Shown piece by piece: positions 37,425-47,972 of a stretch of 64,000 nucleotides of DNA (its first letter is position 1; each line of letters opens with the position of its first letter). The stretch is taken from NCBI RefSeq assembly GCF_000215705.1, contig NC_015677.1, positions 3,050,001 to 3,114,000 on the forward strand, given 5' to 3'. The notes beneath the pieces were generated by a model that saw only the letters and a program-made list of their open reading frames with translations, ran no database searches and had not been told where the DNA came from. The translations under genes were made by a program, and so were the position numbers. This stretch comes from Ramlibacter tataouinensis TTB310. GTDB lineage: Bacteria > Pseudomonadota > Gammaproteobacteria > Burkholderiales > Burkholderiaceae_C.

Positions 37425-38285
37425 TTATTCGAATCGGCGTTCCCGCAGCCACTTGGTGGCGATCCATTTCTCCCCGGCCAGCACCGGCGCGCCGCCATGC
37501 AGCGTGCGGGTGGACGGATGCGGCCGCTCGTAGCTGAAGAACACGCCGTGGCCGCGCTTGGGCGCGACCTCCAGGTGCACGTCGGGGAAGGTGGTGCCAC
37601 CGCCCTTCTCCGGCTCGCCCAGGTACATCACCAGGGTGCCCACCCGCTGGCCGCCGCGCTTGAGGATGGTGGGCGTGCCGGGCTCGGCCGGGTCGAAGTA
37701 GTCGTAGTGCGGCTTGTACTCGGCGCCGGGCCGGTAGTGCAGCACCTGCAGGCCCTCGCCGTTCTCCACCGGCCAGTTCACCAGGCGGGCGATGCGCGCC
37801 TCGATGCGGGCCACCAGCTCGTTCTCGCCGCGCTGGAAGAACATGCCGCTGCTGGTGCGGTCCTCGTTGACCTCCTCGCCGCCGGTCTTGGTCGCCACCG
37901 TCAGCGAGCGCGCCAGCCGCGGCTTGGCCAGCCCGATCAGCTGCTCGCACTCCTGGTCGGACAGCAGGCTGCCGAACACCACCACGCGCGGGTTGTACAT
38001 GGCCTGCAGCACGTGGACGCGGCGGTCGCCCCCGTCCAGGTACAGCGGCGATTCGTCCAGCCGGGGATCGGGCACCGGCACCGCCGGCGGCAGCCCCTTC
38101 TGCACGGCATGCGACTCCAGGTGGCTGCGCAGCGAGCTTTCCATGGCCTCGATCGCCACCTCCTCGTTCCAGCCCGACTTGATCATGGAGTCGAGCACCG
38201 ACTCGGCGCTGTGGCCGGCCTGGGCCTGCTCGACGATCCAGCGGCGCAACTCGGGCGTGACCTGCTGCTGTGTCTGTGTGCTCAC
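37425..38285 (-). CDS. Prolyl-4-hydroxylase-like 2OG-Fe(II) oxygenase
   Basis: A 286-residue protein starting at the GTG at 38285, with GGAGG eight bases upstream. The start overlaps the yaaA stop as GTGA. An N-terminal helical segment of about 60 residues ([22 protein letters not shown]) precedes a P4Hc catalytic domain. The iron ligands are His and Asp in [10 protein letters not shown] and the distal His in [11 protein letters not shown], and Lys in EKWIATKW is the expected 2-oxoglutarate contact. Bacterial P4H-like enzymes hydroxylate proline in proteins such as EF-Tu or small peptides. The substrate here is unknown. It is tightly coupled to yaaA. Confidence 0.87.
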   Translation of the reverse strand: MSTQTQQQVTPELRRWIVEQAQAGHSAESVLDSMIKSGWNEEVAIEAMESSLRSHLESHAVQKGLPPAVPVPDPRLDESPLYLDGGDRRVHVLQAMYNPRVVVFGSLLSDQECEQLIGLAKPRLARSLTVATKTGGEEVNEDRTSSGMFFQRGENELVARIEARIARLVNWPVENGEGLQVLHYRPGAEYKPHYDYFDPAEPGTPTILKRGGQRVGTLVMYLGEPEKGGGTTFPDVHLEVAPKRGHGVFFSYERPHPSTRTLHGGAPVLAGEKWIATKWLRERRFE

Positions 38286-39058
38286 GATTCGATCCTCCGG
38301 CGAAAGACGAGGCGGTCCGGCTGGGACGCGGCCGCGTGGAAGGCATAGCCTTCCAGGTTGAAGCCTTCCAGCTTCCTGGGCGTGGTCACGCGGTGCGTGA
38401 TGGCGTAGCGCGCCATCAGCCCGCGCGCCTTCTTGGCGAAGAAGCTGATGATCTTGTAGCCGCCGCCCTTCCAGTCCTCGAACACGCAATCGATGACGCG
38501 CGCCTTGAGGACCTGGCGGTCCACCGCCTTGGAATACTCCTGCGAGGCCAGGTTCACCACCACGGGCGTCCGGTCGGCGGCCAGGCGCCGGTTCAGGTGC
38601 CGGGCGATCTCGGGCCCCCAGAACTGGTACAGGTTGACCGCGCCATTGACCGCCAGGGGCGTGCCCATCTCCAGCCGGTAGGGCTGCATCCGGTCCAGTG
38701 GCCGCAGCACGCCATACAGGCCGCTGAGGATGGCCAGGTGCTGCTGCGCCCAGTCCAGGTCGGCCGGCTTCAGCGTCCTGGCGGCCAGCCCGTCGTACAC
38801 GTCGCCGTCGAAGGCCAGCACCGCCTGTTTGGAATTCTTGACGGTGAAGCGGGGCGACCAGGCCTGGTAGCGCGCCACGTTGAGCGTGGCCAGGCCGTCG
38901 CTCAGCGCCATCAGCTGCGCCACCTGCTGCGGCGACTTGGCGCGCAGCACCTCGATCAGCTCGGCCGAACGCTTGCTGAACTGCGGCTGGGTGGCCGGCA
39001 GGTCGCCGGCCGGGGTGTCGTAATCCAGCGACTTGGCAGGAGACAACAGGAAAAGCAT
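38282..39058 (-). CDS. yaaA: YaaA family peroxide-stress protein
   Basis: A 258-residue cytoplasmic protein, the usual family length, starting at the ATG at 39058. The opening [25 protein letters not shown], the segment [25 protein letters not shown], and [15 protein letters not shown] with [15 protein letters not shown] are diagnostic. YaaA lowers free intracellular iron during H2O2 stress in E. coli, and the fold binds DNA. It is followed with a 4-base overlap by an iron-dependent oxygenase and then queF, and preceded by a small membrane protein gene seven bases away. Confidence 0.93.
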   Translation of the reverse strand: MLFLLSPAKSLDYDTPAGDLPATQPQFSKRSAELIEVLRAKSPQQVAQLMALSDGLATLNVARYQAWSPRFTVKNSKQAVLAFDGDVYDGLAARTLKPADLDWAQQHLAILSGLYGVLRPLDRMQPYRLEMGTPLAVNGAVNLYQFWGPEIARHLNRRLAADRTPVVVNLASQEYSKAVDRQVLKARVIDCVFEDWKGGGYKIISFFAKKARGLMARYAITHRVTTPRKLEGFNLEGYAFHAAASQPDRLVFRRRIES

Positions 39059-39065
39059 GAGCCGA

Positions 39066-39344
39066 TTATCGGCGCCAGGCGCCGGTAAGCAGCCACTGCA
39101 CCGTGGCGGCCACCCCCACCAGCGCGCCGTAGGTGACCATCTTGCCGTCACGGCCGAACCACCACAGGCCGACACCCAGCACCGCCAGGCCCGCCGCGAA
39201 CACCACCGCCACCTGGGCCCAGGCCGGCGGTGCCGCCGGCCGGTTCAGGCCCAGCAGGCGGGCCGCGGCGACCAGCAGCAGCGCCAGCCCCAGGGCGGGC
39301 GCCGCGAAATTGGCGAGGTGGAGCAGGAAGTCGAAAGGGCCCAT
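39066..39344 (-). CDS. Small hydrophobic membrane protein
   Basis: A 92-residue protein starting at the ATG at 39344 ([32 protein letters not shown]). About three membrane segments are seen (14-31, 43-62, 70-87), the last two separated by [15 protein letters not shown] do not recognise the family, although similar small proteins occur next to hemA in Comamonadaceae-like genomes as far as I recall. It is seven bases upstream of yaaA on the same strand and divergent from hemA. Confidence 0.7.
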   Translation of the reverse strand: MGPFDFLLHLANFAAPALGLALLLVAAARLLGLNRPAAPPAWAQVAVVFAAGLAVLGVGLWWFGRDGKMVTYGALVGVAATVQWLLTGAWRR

Positions 39345-39388
39345 GCGGGAATCGCGGCAGCGCAGGTGCTTGCCACGGCTGCGAATTT

Positions 39389-39394
39389 TATAAT
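39389..39394 (+). promoter_or_regulatory. Perfect -10 box (TATAAT) upstream of hemA
   Basis: TATAAT stands in an AT-rich island (gcgaattttataattcgcg, which is also a palindrome around ATAATT). The best -35-like hexamer TTGCCA (39370-39375) is only 13 bases away, so any -35 is poor. If the -10 is real, transcription begins at about 39401, placing the start codon of the 25-residue upstream ORF (39403) almost at the 5' end of the transcript. Confidence 0.4.
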
Positions 39395-39402
39395 TCGCGA
39401 CC

Positions 39403-39480
39403 ATGAGCGCCCACGGCCATCCTGTCGCCTGCCCCTCGAAGGGGCGGTTGGTGCCCCACGGGCGGCCGGGCGGGCACTGA
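39403..39480 (+). CDS. 25-residue upstream ORF coupled to hemA
   Basis: An ATG at 39403 opens 25 codons ([20 protein letters not shown]...) whose TGA (39478-39480) overlaps the hemA ATG as TGATG. With the candidate TATAAT at 39389 the ORF would be leaderless or nearly so. hemA itself has no good Shine-Dalgarno, so translation of hemA may depend on ribosomes finishing this ORF. The peptide is basic and His/Gly/Pro-rich with no known domain. Peptide function is unproven. Confidence 0.45.
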   Translation: MSAHGHPVACPSKGRLVPHGRPGGH

Positions 39481-40751
39481 TGGCCGTCTGGGCCTTGGGG
39501 CTGAACCACACGACGGCTCCGCTGGACCTGCGGGGCCGTTTCGCGTTCGCCATCGACCAGATCGAGCCCACGCTCAAGGCGCTGCGTCAGAGCTTCGACG
39601 GCCGCCTGGCGCGCCAGCCCGAGGCCGCCATCCTGTCCACCTGCAACCGCACCGAGATCTATTGCGCCGGCGAGCAGCCGGCGCTGGAGCCCACGCTGGA
39701 GTGGCTGGCCCACTCGGGCGGCGTCTCGCCGGCCCTGCTGCGCTCGCATGCCTACACGCTGCAGGATGGTTCGGCCGCGCGCCATGCGTTCCGGGTGGCC
39801 GCCGGACTGGACTCCATGGTGCTGGGAGAGGCGCAGATCCTGGGCCAGCTCAAGGACGCGGTGCGGGTGGCCGACCATGCCGGCGCGCTGGGCACCACGC
39901 TCAACCAGCTGTTCCAGCGCTCGTTCGCGGTGGCCAAGGAGGTGCGCACCTCGACCGAGGTCGGCGCCCATTCCATCAGCATGGCCGCCGCCGCGGTGCG
40001 GCTGGCCGGCCAGCTGTTCGAGGACCTGGGCGGCATCCGGGTGCTGTTCGTCGGCGCCGGGGAGATGATCGAGCTGGCCGCCACGCACTTCGCCGCCAGG
40101 AACCCCCGCTCCATCGCCATCGCCAACCGAACCCTGGAGCGCGGCGAGAAGCTGGCCACCCGCTTCGGCGGCGAGGTGATGCGCCTGGCCGACCTGCCGG
40201 AGCGGCTGCACGAGTTCGACGCGGTGGTCAGCTCCACCGCCAGCCAGCTGCCCATCATCGGCCTGGGCGCGGTCGAGCGGGCCATCAAGGCGCGCAAGCA
40301 CCGCCCCATGTTCATGGTGGACCTGGCGGTGCCGCGCGACATCGAGCCCGAGGTCAAGCAGCTGGAGGACGTGTACCTCTACACGGTGGACGACCTGGCC
40401 CACGTAGTCCAGACCGGCCAGGCCCAGCGCCAGGCGGCCGTGGCCCAGGCCGAGGCCATCATCGACGCCGGCGTACAGAGCTTCCTGCACTGGATGGAGC
40501 AGCGCCGGGCCGTGCCCCTGATCCAGCAGCTCAACGCGCAGGCGGACCAGTGGCGCGCGCTGGAACTGGCCCGTGCCCGCAAGGCGCTGGCCCGCGGCGA
40601 GGAGGTCGACGCGGTGCTGGACGCCTTGTCCAGAGGCCTGACCCAGAAGATGCTGCACGGCGCGATGGCCGAGCTCAACGCCGGCGACGCCGCCTCGCGC
40701 GAGCAGGCCTCCAACGCCATCCAGCACTTCTTCCTGCGCAAAGAGCGTTAG
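39480..40751 (+). CDS. hemA: Glutamyl-tRNA reductase
   Basis: A 423-residue enzyme that reduces glutamyl-tRNA to glutamate-1-semialdehyde, the committed step of C5 tetrapyrrole synthesis. The catalytic Cys55 is in [28 protein letters not shown], the NADPH-binding [17 protein letters not shown] and the C-terminal dimerisation helices are normal. Translation is probably coupled to the upstream 25-residue ORF. It starts a same-strand run with prfA, prmC and grxD, the usual arrangement. The hemCDXY genes lie at the other end of the window. Confidence 0.95.
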   Translation: MAVWALGLNHTTAPLDLRGRFAFAIDQIEPTLKALRQSFDGRLARQPEAAILSTCNRTEIYCAGEQPALEPTLEWLAHSGGVSPALLRSHAYTLQDGSAARHAFRVAAGLDSMVLGEAQILGQLKDAVRVADHAGALGTTLNQLFQRSFAVAKEVRTSTEVGAHSISMAAAAVRLAGQLFEDLGGIRVLFVGAGEMIELAATHFAARNPRSIAIANRTLERGEKLATRFGGEVMRLADLPERLHEFDAVVSSTASQLPIIGLGAVERAIKARKHRPMFMVDLAVPRDIEPEVKQLEDVYLYTVDDLAHVVQTGQAQRQAAVAQAEAIIDAGVQSFLHWMEQRRAVPLIQQLNAQADQWRALELARARKALARGEEVDAVLDALSRGLTQKMLHGAMAELNAGDAASREQASNAIQHFFLRKER

Positions 40752-40838
40752 CTGCGTTGCCCGCATGGCGCCGCATCCTCGGCGTGTCGGCTTTTTGCGC
40801 CCTTTGCGCCTTCTGCGTTCCTGACCCCGCTTTCTCTT

Positions 40839-41942
40839 GTGAAACCCTTTCTCCGCCAGCAACTCGAGCGCTACCCGGTCCGCCTGCAGGAACTCGACTT
40901 CTTCCTGCAGCAGCCCGAGGTGGCCCAGGACATGGAGCGTTTTCGCGCCCTGTCGCGCGAGCACGCCGAGGTCAGCGAGGTCGCCGGCCTGTACGAGCGC
41001 TTGCGCCGCCGCGAGGCCGACCTGGCCCAGGCGCAGGAGATGCTGGCCGACGCCGACATGGCCGAAATGGCCCGCGAGGAGATCGCCGCCGCCGAGGCCG
41101 AGCTGCCGGCACTGGAGGACGAGCTGCAGAAGCTGCTGCTGCCCAAGGACCCGGACGACGTGCGCAACGTCTTCCTGGAGGTCCGCGCCGGCACCGGCGG
41201 CGACGAATCGGCCCTGTTCGCCGGCGACCTGCTGCGCATGTACACCCGCTACGCCGAGCGCCAGGGCTGGCGCTGCGAGCTGGTCAGCGAGAGCGAAGGC
41301 GAGGTCGGCGGCTACAAGGAGGTGGTGGTGCGGCTGGTGGGCGATGGAGCCTACGGCAGGCTCAAGTTCGAATCCGGCGGCCACCGGGTGCAGCGCGTGC
41401 CGGCCACGGAAACCCAGGGCCGCATCCATACCAGCGCCTGCACCGTGGCCGCCCTGCCCGAGCCCGACGAGGCCCAGGCGGTGCAGATCAACCCGTCCGA
41501 CCTGCGCATCGACACCTTCCGCGCCTCGGGCGCGGGCGGTCAGCACATCAACAAGACGGACTCGGCGGTGCGCATCACCCACCTGCCCACCGGCATCGTC
41601 GCCGAATGCCAGGACGACCGCTCCCAGCACCGCAACAAGGCCAGGGCCCTGCAGGTGCTGGCCGCGCGCATCAGGGAGCAGGAACGCGCCGAAAGGGCGG
41701 CCAAGGAGGCGGCCACCCGCAAGGGACTGATCGGCAGCGGCGACCGCAGCGACCGCATCCGTACCTACAACTTCCCGCAGGGCCGCGTCACCGACCACCG
41801 CATCAACCTCACGCTGTACAAGCTGGGCGCCGTCATGGAAGGCGAGCTGGACGAGCTGGTGGAGGGGCTGCTGCTGGCGCGCAAGGCCGAGCAGCTGGAA
41901 GAACTGGAAGCGGGTTTGGCCCCCTCCCCCCGCCGTCCATGA
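40839..41942 (+). CDS. prfA: Peptide chain release factor 1
   Basis: A 367-residue factor (GTG start) that reads UAA and UAG codons and triggers peptide release. The catalytic GGQ is at residues 233-235 in [39 protein letters not shown] and the C-terminal [19 protein letters not shown] are typical. Its stop overlaps the prmC start (ATGA), and PrmC methylates the GGQ glutamine, a common coupling. The last residues (LAPSPRRP) are an extra tail. The 87-base gap before it contains imperfect TTTGCGCC repeats. Confidence 0.95.
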   Translation: MKPFLRQQLERYPVRLQELDFFLQQPEVAQDMERFRALSREHAEVSEVAGLYERLRRREADLAQAQEMLADADMAEMAREEIAAAEAELPALEDELQKLLLPKDPDDVRNVFLEVRAGTGGDESALFAGDLLRMYTRYAERQGWRCELVSESEGEVGGYKEVVVRLVGDGAYGRLKFESGGHRVQRVPATETQGRIHTSACTVAALPEPDEAQAVQINPSDLRIDTFRASGAGGQHINKTDSAVRITHLPTGIVAECQDDRSQHRNKARALQVLAARIREQERAERAAKEAATRKGLIGSGDRSDRIRTYNFPQGRVTDHRINLTLYKLGAVMEGELDELVEGLLLARKAEQLEELEAGLAPSPRRP

Positions 41943-42766
41943 CTCTCGCCCAGGCCCTGGCCTCGGCCCAGACCCTGGGCCTGGCGCGGCTGGACGCCCA
42001 GCTGCTGCTGCTGCATGCCCTGGGCCGGCGGCAGCAGGAGCGCGCCTGGCTGCTGGCGCATGACACGGACGAGTTGCCCGCGGCGGCAGCCGCGGCCTTC
42101 GAGGCGCTGTGCAGCCGCCGCCACCAGGGCGAGCCGCTGGCCTACCTGGTGGGCCACAAGGAGTTCTTCGGCCTGCAGCTGGCGGTGGACCCGCGCGTGC
42201 TGGTGCCGCGGCCGGACACCGAGACCCTGGTCGAGTGGGCCGTGGCGCTGCTGGCGGGCCGCGAGCGGCCGGCGGTGGCTGACCTGGGTACCGGCAGCGG
42301 CGCCATCGCGCTGGCCCTCAAGCGGCGGGTCCCGGGTGCCCGGGTGCTGGCGGTGGACCGCAGCGCGCCGGCGCTGGCGGTCGCCGCCGGCAACGCGGCC
42401 GCGCACGGGCTGGAGGTGGCCTGGCGCCAAGGCTCCTGGCTGGAAGGCCTGGACGGCCCGTTCGACCTGATCGTCAGCAACCCGCCCTACGTGGCGGCGT
42501 CCGACCCGCACCTAGCCGCCTTGCGGCACGAGCCCCTGTCGGCGCTGGCCTCCGGCCCCGACGGGCTGGACGACATCCGCACCATCGTGGCGCAAGCCCC
42601 GGCGCGGCTGGCGCCGGGGGGCTGGCTGCTGCTGGAGCATGGCTGGGACCAGGCCGAGGCGGTGCGCGCCCTGCTGCGCTCGGCCGGCCTGGCAGCGGTG
42701 CGCAGCCGGCGCGACCTGGCCGGCATCGAGCGCTGCTCCGGCGGACAACGGGTTGAATTGGGATAA
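41939..42766 (+). CDS. prmC: Release factor glutamine methyltransferase
   Basis: A 275-residue SAM-dependent enzyme that methylates the glutamine of the GGQ motif in RF1 and RF2. An N-terminal helical domain binds the factor ([16 protein letters not shown]). The Rossmann domain has [16 protein letters not shown], the acidic VLAVDRS, and the catalytic NPPY at residues 181-184 in [16 protein letters not shown]. The ATG overlaps the prfA stop. Length and motifs are normal. Confidence 0.95.
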   Translation: MTLAQALASAQTLGLARLDAQLLLLHALGRRQQERAWLLAHDTDELPAAAAAAFEALCSRRHQGEPLAYLVGHKEFFGLQLAVDPRVLVPRPDTETLVEWAVALLAGRERPAVADLGTGSGAIALALKRRVPGARVLAVDRSAPALAVAAGNAAAHGLEVAWRQGSWLEGLDGPFDLIVSNPPYVAASDPHLAALRHEPLSALASGPDGLDDIRTIVAQAPARLAPGGWLLLEHGWDQAEAVRALLRSAGLAAVRSRRDLAGIERCSGGQRVELG

Positions 42767-42811
42767 TCCGCACCAACGTCATGACGGGCCCGGCCCGGCG
42801 AGGAGATTCCA

Positions 42812-43147
42812 GTGAGCGACACCCAGCAACGCATAGACCAGCTCGTGAAGGGCAGCGAGGTCCTGCTGTTCATGAAAGGCAGCGCCGCCTTTCCCATGTG
42901 CGGCTTTTCCGGCCGCGCCATCCAGATCCTCAAGGCCTGCGGCGTCGACCCCAAGTCGGTGACCACGGTCAACGTGCTGGAGGACGACGCCATCCGCCAG
43001 GGCATCAAGGAATACAGCAACTGGCCCACCATCCCGCAGCTGTACGTCAAGGGCGAATTCGTCGGCGGGTCGGACATCATGATGGAGATGTACCAGAGCG
43101 GCGAGCTGCAGCAGGTGCTGGGTTCGTCGGCCAGCGCGCAAGGCTGA
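42812..43147 (+). CDS. grxD: Monothiol glutaredoxin (Grx4 type)
   Basis: A 111-residue CGFS-type glutaredoxin with a GTG start and GAGGAG eight bases upstream. The active site reads KGSAAFPMCGFSGRAIQIL, and WPTIPQLYVKGEFVGGSDIMMEMY carries the glutathione-binding residues. Such proteins hold and deliver [2Fe-2S] clusters, often with BolA-type partners. It follows prmC by 45 bases and is probably the end of the hemA run. The next gene has its own promoter. Confidence 0.94.
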   Translation: MSDTQQRIDQLVKGSEVLLFMKGSAAFPMCGFSGRAIQILKACGVDPKSVTTVNVLEDDAIRQGIKEYSNWPTIPQLYVKGEFVGGSDIMMEMYQSGELQQVLGSSASAQG

Positions 43148-43243
43148 CGCCGGCCGGGATCAGCAGTCGCTCCCTGCGGCTGCCAACACTGTCGGCAAAA
43201 GGCCGACACGCGGTTGCGCTTCGCGCTCCCTTCGATTGATGAG

Positions 43244-43259
43244 TGGCACGGCTTATGCT
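43244..43259 (+). promoter_or_regulatory. Candidate sigma-54 promoter of the AAA ATPase gene
   Basis: TGGCACG-N4-ATGCT matches the RpoN consensus TGGCACG-N4-TTGCW at every position but one, with the -24 GG and -12 GC at exact spacing. Transcription would start near 43270, about 41 bases before the ATPase ATG, which has AAGGAG as ribosome binding site. An enhancer-binding protein would be needed for activity. No upstream activator site was recognised. Confidence 0.55.
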
Positions 43260-43310
43260 GGAATCAATCCGGCATGCGCCGCATGCACCGCCCGTTGAAA
43301 AGGAGTGTGA

Positions 43311-44309
43311 ATGGAATCGCGCCAACTCGTGCCGCACGACCCGGCGGCGTTCAAGCTGCCCATCGCCAACCTGCGCAACGTCTTCCGTCCGCACGACGTG
43401 GAGCGCAAGCTGGCCAAGCTGCCGGCGCGCGACCACGAAAACCTGCGCACCACCTACGAGCGCATGCTCGAGCGCGGGCCCGAGCGTTTCCAGGTCAAGC
43501 CCAGCGGCGTGCCCGACATGACGCAGCTGTACGAGCAGCTGCCCAACTTCACCGACGCCCTGGACGACGTCAAGCGCCACGTGGCCCTGTCGCAGGACTG
43601 CCGCGACGGCCTGGAAGTCACGCCCATGCTGCTGCTGGGCCCGCCGGGCATCGGCAAGACCCACTTCGCGCGCAAGCTGGCCGACCTGCTGGGCACCGGC
43701 ATGAGCCTGGTGCCCATGAGCTCCATGACGGCCGGCTGGCTGCTCTCCGGCGCGTCCTCGCAATGGAAGGGCGCCAAGCCCGGCAAGGTGTTCGAGGCCA
43801 TCGTCGACGGCCAGTACGCCAACCCGGTGATCGTGGTGGACGAGATCGACAAGGCCGCAGCGGATGCGCAGTACGACCCCCTGGGTGCGCTCTACGGCCT
43901 GCTGGAGCACGACACGGCCGCCGCCTTCACCGACGAGTTTGCCGAGATCGCCATCGATGCCAGCCAGGTGATCTGGATCATGACGGCCAACGACGAGCGT
44001 TGCATCCCCGAACCCATCCTCAACCGGATGAACGTGTTCGAGATCGAGCCGCCCGGCTTCGAGGCGGCGCGCCAGATCGCGCGCAACCTGTACCGCTCGA
44101 TCCGCGCCGAGCACGGCTGGGGCGCCCGGTTCGAGGAAGAGCCTTCCGACGAGCTGCTCGACCTGCTGGCCGCCCTGGCACCGCGCGAGATGCGCCGGGC
44201 GCTGATGACCGGCTTCGGCAATGCCCGGCTCGATGCCCGCGGCGAGATCCGCGAAGCCGACCTGCCCAAGGCCGGCGCCGGCAAGACCAGGCTCGGCTTC
44301 CTGCAGTGA
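43311..44309 (+). CDS. AAA-family ATPase (Lon-like AAA module)
   Basis: A 332-residue AAA ATPase. An N-terminal segment of about 100 residues (MESRQLVPHDPAAFKLPIANLRNVF) is followed by Walker A GPPGIGKT (residues 110-117), a pore-like loop SMTAGWLLSGASSQWKGAKPG, Walker B VIVVDEIDKA, sensor 1 WIMTANDERCIP, and an arginine-finger region with ILNRMNVFEIEPP. The AAA module resembles that of Lon, but no protease domain is present. The lid region is LAPREMRRALMTGFGNARL. Function is not known. A remodelling or regulatory role is likely. It has its own candidate sigma-54 promoter and converges with the transglycosylase gene. Confidence 0.85.
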   Translation: MESRQLVPHDPAAFKLPIANLRNVFRPHDVERKLAKLPARDHENLRTTYERMLERGPERFQVKPSGVPDMTQLYEQLPNFTDALDDVKRHVALSQDCRDGLEVTPMLLLGPPGIGKTHFARKLADLLGTGMSLVPMSSMTAGWLLSGASSQWKGAKPGKVFEAIVDGQYANPVIVVDEIDKAAADAQYDPLGALYGLLEHDTAAAFTDEFAEIAIDASQVIWIMTANDERCIPEPILNRMNVFEIEPPGFEAARQIARNLYRSIRAEHGWGARFEEEPSDELLDLLAALAPREMRRALMTGFGNARLDARGEIREADLPKAGAGKTRLGFLQ

Positions 44310-44313
44310 GGGG

Positions 44314-44960
44314 CTAGCCCGGTCTGGCCGGCCGGGCGGCCGGCGGCGTGTCGTTGAAGGCCCAGGCCTTGCGCGCGGCCAGCACGGCGTTCGGGTACTG
44401 CGGCTTGCCCCGGCTGCCGTTGTAGCGGCCCAGGGCCATGAACAGGTCGCCGCGCTCGCGGTCGAGGTAGTGCCGCAGGATCACGCAGCCGAAGCGCAGG
44501 TTGGTCTGCATGTGGAACAGCTTGCTGGGGTCGCCGTCGCCGATGACGCGGGTCCAGAACGGCATCACCTGCATGTAGCCGCGGGCGCCCACCGGGCTCA
44601 CGGCGAACTTGCGGAAACCGCTTTCCACCTGGATCAGCCCCAGCACCAGGGGGGTGTCCAGGCCGGCGCGCCGGCTTTCGTACCAGACGCTCTGCAGGAA
44701 TTCCTTGCGCTCCTGCCAGTCCGCCTTGCGGCGCTGCAGGCGCTGGCTCATCGCACCCAGCCAGCGCAGGTAGGCCAGCTGGGCCTCGGTGTCGCGGAAC
44801 TGGGGGACGGGCGGCGCCGAGTACGCGACCGCCGAACTGAGCGCCGTGCGCACGGCATCGGCCAGCGGCTCCTCCAGCTGCCGGCCCGCCTCGGCGCGCC
44901 GCCCGAAGGCGAGCAGGCCCAGCCCGGCGGGTGCCGACTGCAGGCACCGGCGCCGCGAGA

Positions 44961-44964
<4 letters not shown>
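44314..44964 (-). CDS. Lytic transglycosylase (SLT domain)
   Basis: A 216-residue exported protein. A short signal sequence with twin arginine-like basic residues ([21 protein letters not shown]) leads to a goose-type lysozyme/SLT domain. The catalytic Glu lies in [35 protein letters not shown], with [27 protein letters not shown]. It cleaves peptidoglycan glycan strands with formation of 1,6-anhydro ends. Its ATG overlaps the proS stop (ATGA), so the two are cotranscribed, an arrangement common in Burkholderiales. Confidence 0.88.
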
Positions 44965-46706
<1,742 letters not shown>

Positions 46707-46743
46707 TCTCGGAACGCGAGCCGCCGGGCGGAGACTGAGCCGC

Positions 46744-46771
46744 TTGCCGCCCCCGGACCGGCGTGCATAAT
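46744..46771 (+). promoter_or_regulatory. Sigma-70-type promoter of rppH
   Basis: TTGCCG (46744-46749) and CATAAT (46766-46771) are separated by 16 bases. Transcription would start near 46778, giving a leader of about 23 bases. This is the best sigma-70 pair in the 94-base proS/rppH gap. Confidence 0.5.
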
Positions 46772-46800
46772 GAACTCAGTTTAAGAATTGGGGTTTGATT

Positions 46801-47469
46801 ATGCTTGACCGGGACGGCTTCAGGCCCAACGTCGGCATCATCCTGCTGAACCAGAAGAACCAGGTGTTCTGGGGCAAGCGCATACGCACCCACAGCTGGC
46901 AGTTTCCTCAGGGAGGCATCGATCGCGGCGAGACGCCGGAGCAGGCGATGTACCGGGAACTGCACGAGGAGGTCGGCCTCAAGCCGGAGCATGTGCGCAT
47001 CATCGCCCGCACCCGCGACTGGTTGCGCTACGAGGTGCCGGACCGCTACATCCGCCGCGACGCGCGCGGCCACTACAAGGGCCAGAAGCAGATCTGGTAC
47101 CTGCTGCAGCTGGTGGGGCAGGACTGGAACCTGAACCTGCGCGCTACCAACCATCCGGAGTTCGACGCCTGGCGCTGGAACGACTATTGGGTGCCGCTGG
47201 ACGTGGTGGTCGAATTCAAGCGCGGCGTCTACGAGATGGCGCTGACCGAGCTGGCCCGCTTTCTCCCGCGCAGCGATCACCGCAACCGCTTCCTGCGCGG
47301 CGGCATGCGCCATCGCGAAGGCGGCGCCGGCAACGAGCCGCCGCACGAGGCGGGTGCCGAACCGCAGCTTCCCGCCGCGCCGTTCGAGTTACCGCCGGGA
47401 GGCAGCTTCGAGCCCGATCCGCAGACCGCCACCGCGCCGCGGCCGCAGAGAGGCCGCCATGCGCCGTGA
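46801..47469 (+). CDS. rppH: RNA pyrophosphohydrolase
   Basis: A 222-residue Nudix enzyme that removes 5' pyrophosphate from mRNA and primes decay. The ATG at 46801 gives the standard N-terminus [27 protein letters not shown], so the in-frame TTG six bases upstream is not needed. The Nudix box is [23 protein letters not shown], all residues intact. The C-terminal 60 residues are Pro/Gly/Glu-rich and probably disordered, as in other betaproteobacterial RppH. The 3' end overlaps the CNP1-like gene by 11 bases. Confidence 0.95.
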   Translation: MLDRDGFRPNVGIILLNQKNQVFWGKRIRTHSWQFPQGGIDRGETPEQAMYRELHEEVGLKPEHVRIIARTRDWLRYEVPDRYIRRDARGHYKGQKQIWYLLQLVGQDWNLNLRATNHPEFDAWRWNDYWVPLDVVVEFKRGVYEMALTELARFLPRSDHRNRFLRGGMRHREGGAGNEPPHEAGAEPQLPAAPFELPPGGSFEPDPQTATAPRPQRGRHAP

Positions 47470-47962
47470 GTGGGCGGGCCTGCTGCTGGCGCTAGCCGCT
47501 GCAGGCGTGGGCGCGCAGCCGACGCCCGCGAAGCCGCAATCCCAGGAGAGCGAGGCGCCGACGCCGCCGGCGCTGCAGCTGGATCGGTTGATCCCCGTGG
47601 ACGTGCCGCGCGCCAGCCTGCGCTACGGCATCGACCCTGCCTCCGTCAGCGTCGGGCCGGACGGCATCGTGCGCTACGTGGTGGTGGCCACCAGCGCCAG
47701 CGGCGCCGTCAATGCCATCTACGAAGGCGTGCGCTGCGGCACGGCGGAAGTGAAGGTCTACGCGCGCCACAACCCGGACAGCGGCTGGTCCCCGGTGCGC
47801 GAACCCGCCTGGCAGCCGCTGCATGGCAACGCCTCGCGCCACAGCCTGCTGATCGCCCGCGGCGGCGTGTGCCAGGGCCATGCGGCCAACGGACCGCCGG
47901 AGCAGATCGTTCGTGACCTGGGGGCATCGCCCGACCGGCGCTTTCGCGGCGAGCTGCGCTGA
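47459..47962 (+). CDS. Exported CNP1-like protein
   Basis: A 167-residue protein with a signal peptide ([20 protein letters not shown]) and a CNP1-type domain: [36 protein letters not shown] in pieces, then [19 protein letters not shown] and [18 protein letters not shown], with two conserved cysteines that may pair. The founding member is a cryptic neisserial protein of unknown function. The start overlaps the end of rppH, and it converges with proB. Confidence 0.8.
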   Translation: MRREWAGLLLALAAAGVGAQPTPAKPQSQESEAPTPPALQLDRLIPVDVPRASLRYGIDPASVSVGPDGIVRYVVVATSASGAVNAIYEGVRCGTAEVKVYARHNPDSGWSPVREPAWQPLHGNASRHSLLIARGGVCQGHAANGPPEQIVRDLGASPDRRFRGELR

Positions 47963-47972
47963 GCGCGCTCCG

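Noticed and set aside
43187..43212. Hairpin TGTCGGC-AAAAG-GCCGACA after grxD as a terminator
   Set aside because: The stem is good, but no T-run follows on either strand, so intrinsic termination is not supported.
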